A stretch of DNA of 64,000 nt. Source: Drosophila miranda. Lineage: Eukaryota > Arthropoda > Insecta > Diptera > Drosophilidae. The stretch's first letter is position 1, and every line of letters starts with the position of its first letter. Shown in pieces: positions 62,885 to 64,000 of this stretch. The position numbers and the translations under genes are program-made. The notes under the pieces were generated by a model, which made no database searches, was not told the origin of the DNA, and saw only the letters and a list, made by a program, of their open reading frames with translations. Location of the stretch: the NCBI RefSeq assembly GCF_003369915.1, contig NC_046673.1, positions 5,254,001-5,318,000 on the forward strand. Direction: 5' to 3'.

Positions 62885-63534
62885 TATACATGCATATGTA
62901 TATATGCATTAGCAGAACAGAGGTGATTCTTTTTTGATTAGGCAGGCAACGAGGAAAAACACGATCAACCCACGCTTACGCAAATATGAAAAACAGTTCG
63001 GTCTTCGCTAATGTGGTATTCCGAAACCAATTTTGTACTGCATTGGTGTATTTTTATGTTTGTCGAATCAAACTTCAAACAAATTCTTGATTGAATTTCG
63101 CAACATTATTTCTTTTTCAACATTCCAATTTTGCTTGCGGATAGATATCAGAACCATTAATGTTCTAATTAAGAGACATTGTACGTGTGATATATGTAAC
63201 AGATAACAGATAACAGTACGCATACATACATGCATATGTATATATGCATTAGCAGAACAGAGGTGATTCTTTTTTGATTAGGCAGGCAACGAGGAAAAAC
63301 ACGATCAACCCACGCTTACGCAAATATGAAAAACAGTTCAGTCTTCGCTAATGTGGTTTTCCGAAACCAATTTTGTACTGCATTGGTGTATTTTTATGTT
63401 TGTCGAATCAAACTTCAAACAAATTCTTGATTGAATTTCGCAACATTGTTTCTTTTTCAACATTCCAATTTTGCTTGCGGATAGATATCAGAACCATTAA
63501 TGTTCCAATTAAGAGACATTGTGCGTGTGATATA
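62885..63534 (+). repeat. Tandem direct duplication, unit about 340 bp
   Basis: Block 62885-63194 recurs at 63225-63534 with an offset of exactly 340 bp. I count about five substitutions over roughly 300 aligned bases (for example ggtcttcgc/agtcttcgc at about 63000/63340 and tggtatt/tggtttt shortly after). A short gataacaga-type stretch fills the junction. Confidence 0.9.
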
Positions 63535-63782
63535 ACAGATTTGTAACATTTGCATTCTCGCCTCCTTCTACCCTTGAATAGAACGGAATAAAATATCGTT
63601 GATGAGGATAAGAAGCCCAAGCTTTTGAATGCTAATATTGGGATTTTTTTCGCATCAATATATTATACATACATACATATGTACATATATCGATATAGAT
63701 AGATATGTATGTATACCATCTTCTATATTCAGGAGGCTGCCTAATTAGCGGCTTAATTTTGATATAAATTTATTTATCGTCG

Positions 63783-63860
63783 TAGTTGAGGCTTTCATTT
63801 CGGCGCGCCATACTTGTTGTGCAGCACAGACGGGCTTCTTGCTCGATTGAAAAGGATAGA
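63783..63860 (-). CDS. Possible terminal coding exon of another minus-strand gene
   Basis: On the minus strand, after a pyrimidine-rich acceptor-like stretch (tttctatccttttcaatcgag near 63842), one frame reads QEARLCCTTSMARRNESLNYDDK then TAA, immediately overlapping an AATAAA. A second frame reads SPSVLHNKYGAPK then TGA. Both are short, and neither matches a protein I know. It could also be ordinary intron DNA of the large gene. Confidence 0.25.
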
Positions 63861-64000
63861 AAATTGTGTAAACAAAATAAACAACATAACGATTTGGTAA
63901 TCCCGTCTCGAAACAATATCAAAAACATGTACAGATGTAGATTTCTCAATTGAAATGAATTTTGTTTCTTTTATTCTTTATCATCTCCACTTTGCGGCTC

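Noticed and set aside
1..64000. tRNA, rRNA, snRNA or known miRNA genes
   Set aside because: I looked for tRNA A/B boxes and familiar small RNA sequences by eye and saw none convincing; a covariance-model scan would be needed to exclude them.

Overview
This is nuclear DNA from a Drosophila species. Introns are short (about 53-80 nt) with GTAAGT-type donors, proteins carry opa-type CAG/CAA and poly-Ala/Gly tracts, and DREF and Motif 1 promoter elements occur. Repeats resemble the DINE-1/mini-me family, with its (GTCY)n and (TA)n blocks. The left-end gene is the NK2-class homeobox gene vnd, which lies at the tip of the X in D. melanogaster (Muller A), so the window is probably X-linked. The repeats and diffuse spacing would fit the obscura group, but the species is inference only.

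Layout. 1-4.1 kb: the last coding exon and long 3' UTR of vnd (+), preceded by what is probably its intron. 4.1-33 kb: about 29 kb with no recognisable protein-coding gene. It holds DINE-1/mini-me-like elements (4279-5296, and a head-to-head inverted pair at 28590-31252), a decayed LINE reverse transcriptase (about 11.1-12.06 kb), two decayed Tc1-like transposases (about 14.4-15.3 and 24.75-25.35 kb) and unassigned DNA likely to include regulatory sequence for vnd. 33.0-37.6 kb: a complete nine-exon minus-strand gene for a cytospin/SPECC1L-like coiled-coil plus calponin-homology protein. 37.6-46.8 kb: its leader/upstream region and diverged AT-rich repeats, with two housekeeping-type promoter motif clusters and a CTCF-like site. 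46.8-50.7 kb: a compact cluster of a 114-aa single-pass membrane protein (-), a divergently transcribed Mod(r)/VPS37 ESCRT-I gene (+) and a ribokinase (+). 50.7-56.2 kb: T-rich DNA on the plus strand, a plausible long 3' UTR of the next gene. 56.2-62.2 kb: four coding exons of a large, low-complexity minus-strand gene I do not recognise, whose 5' end is not found. 62.9-63.5 kb: a recent 340-bp tandem duplication. The last 250 bp may hold the terminal coding exon of another minus-strand gene.

The genes do not form one pathway. They range from neural patterning (vnd) through cytoskeleton (cytospin-like), endosomal sorting (VPS37) and ribose metabolism (ribokinase). All exon boundaries were derived by hand from splice consensus and reading-frame continuity.
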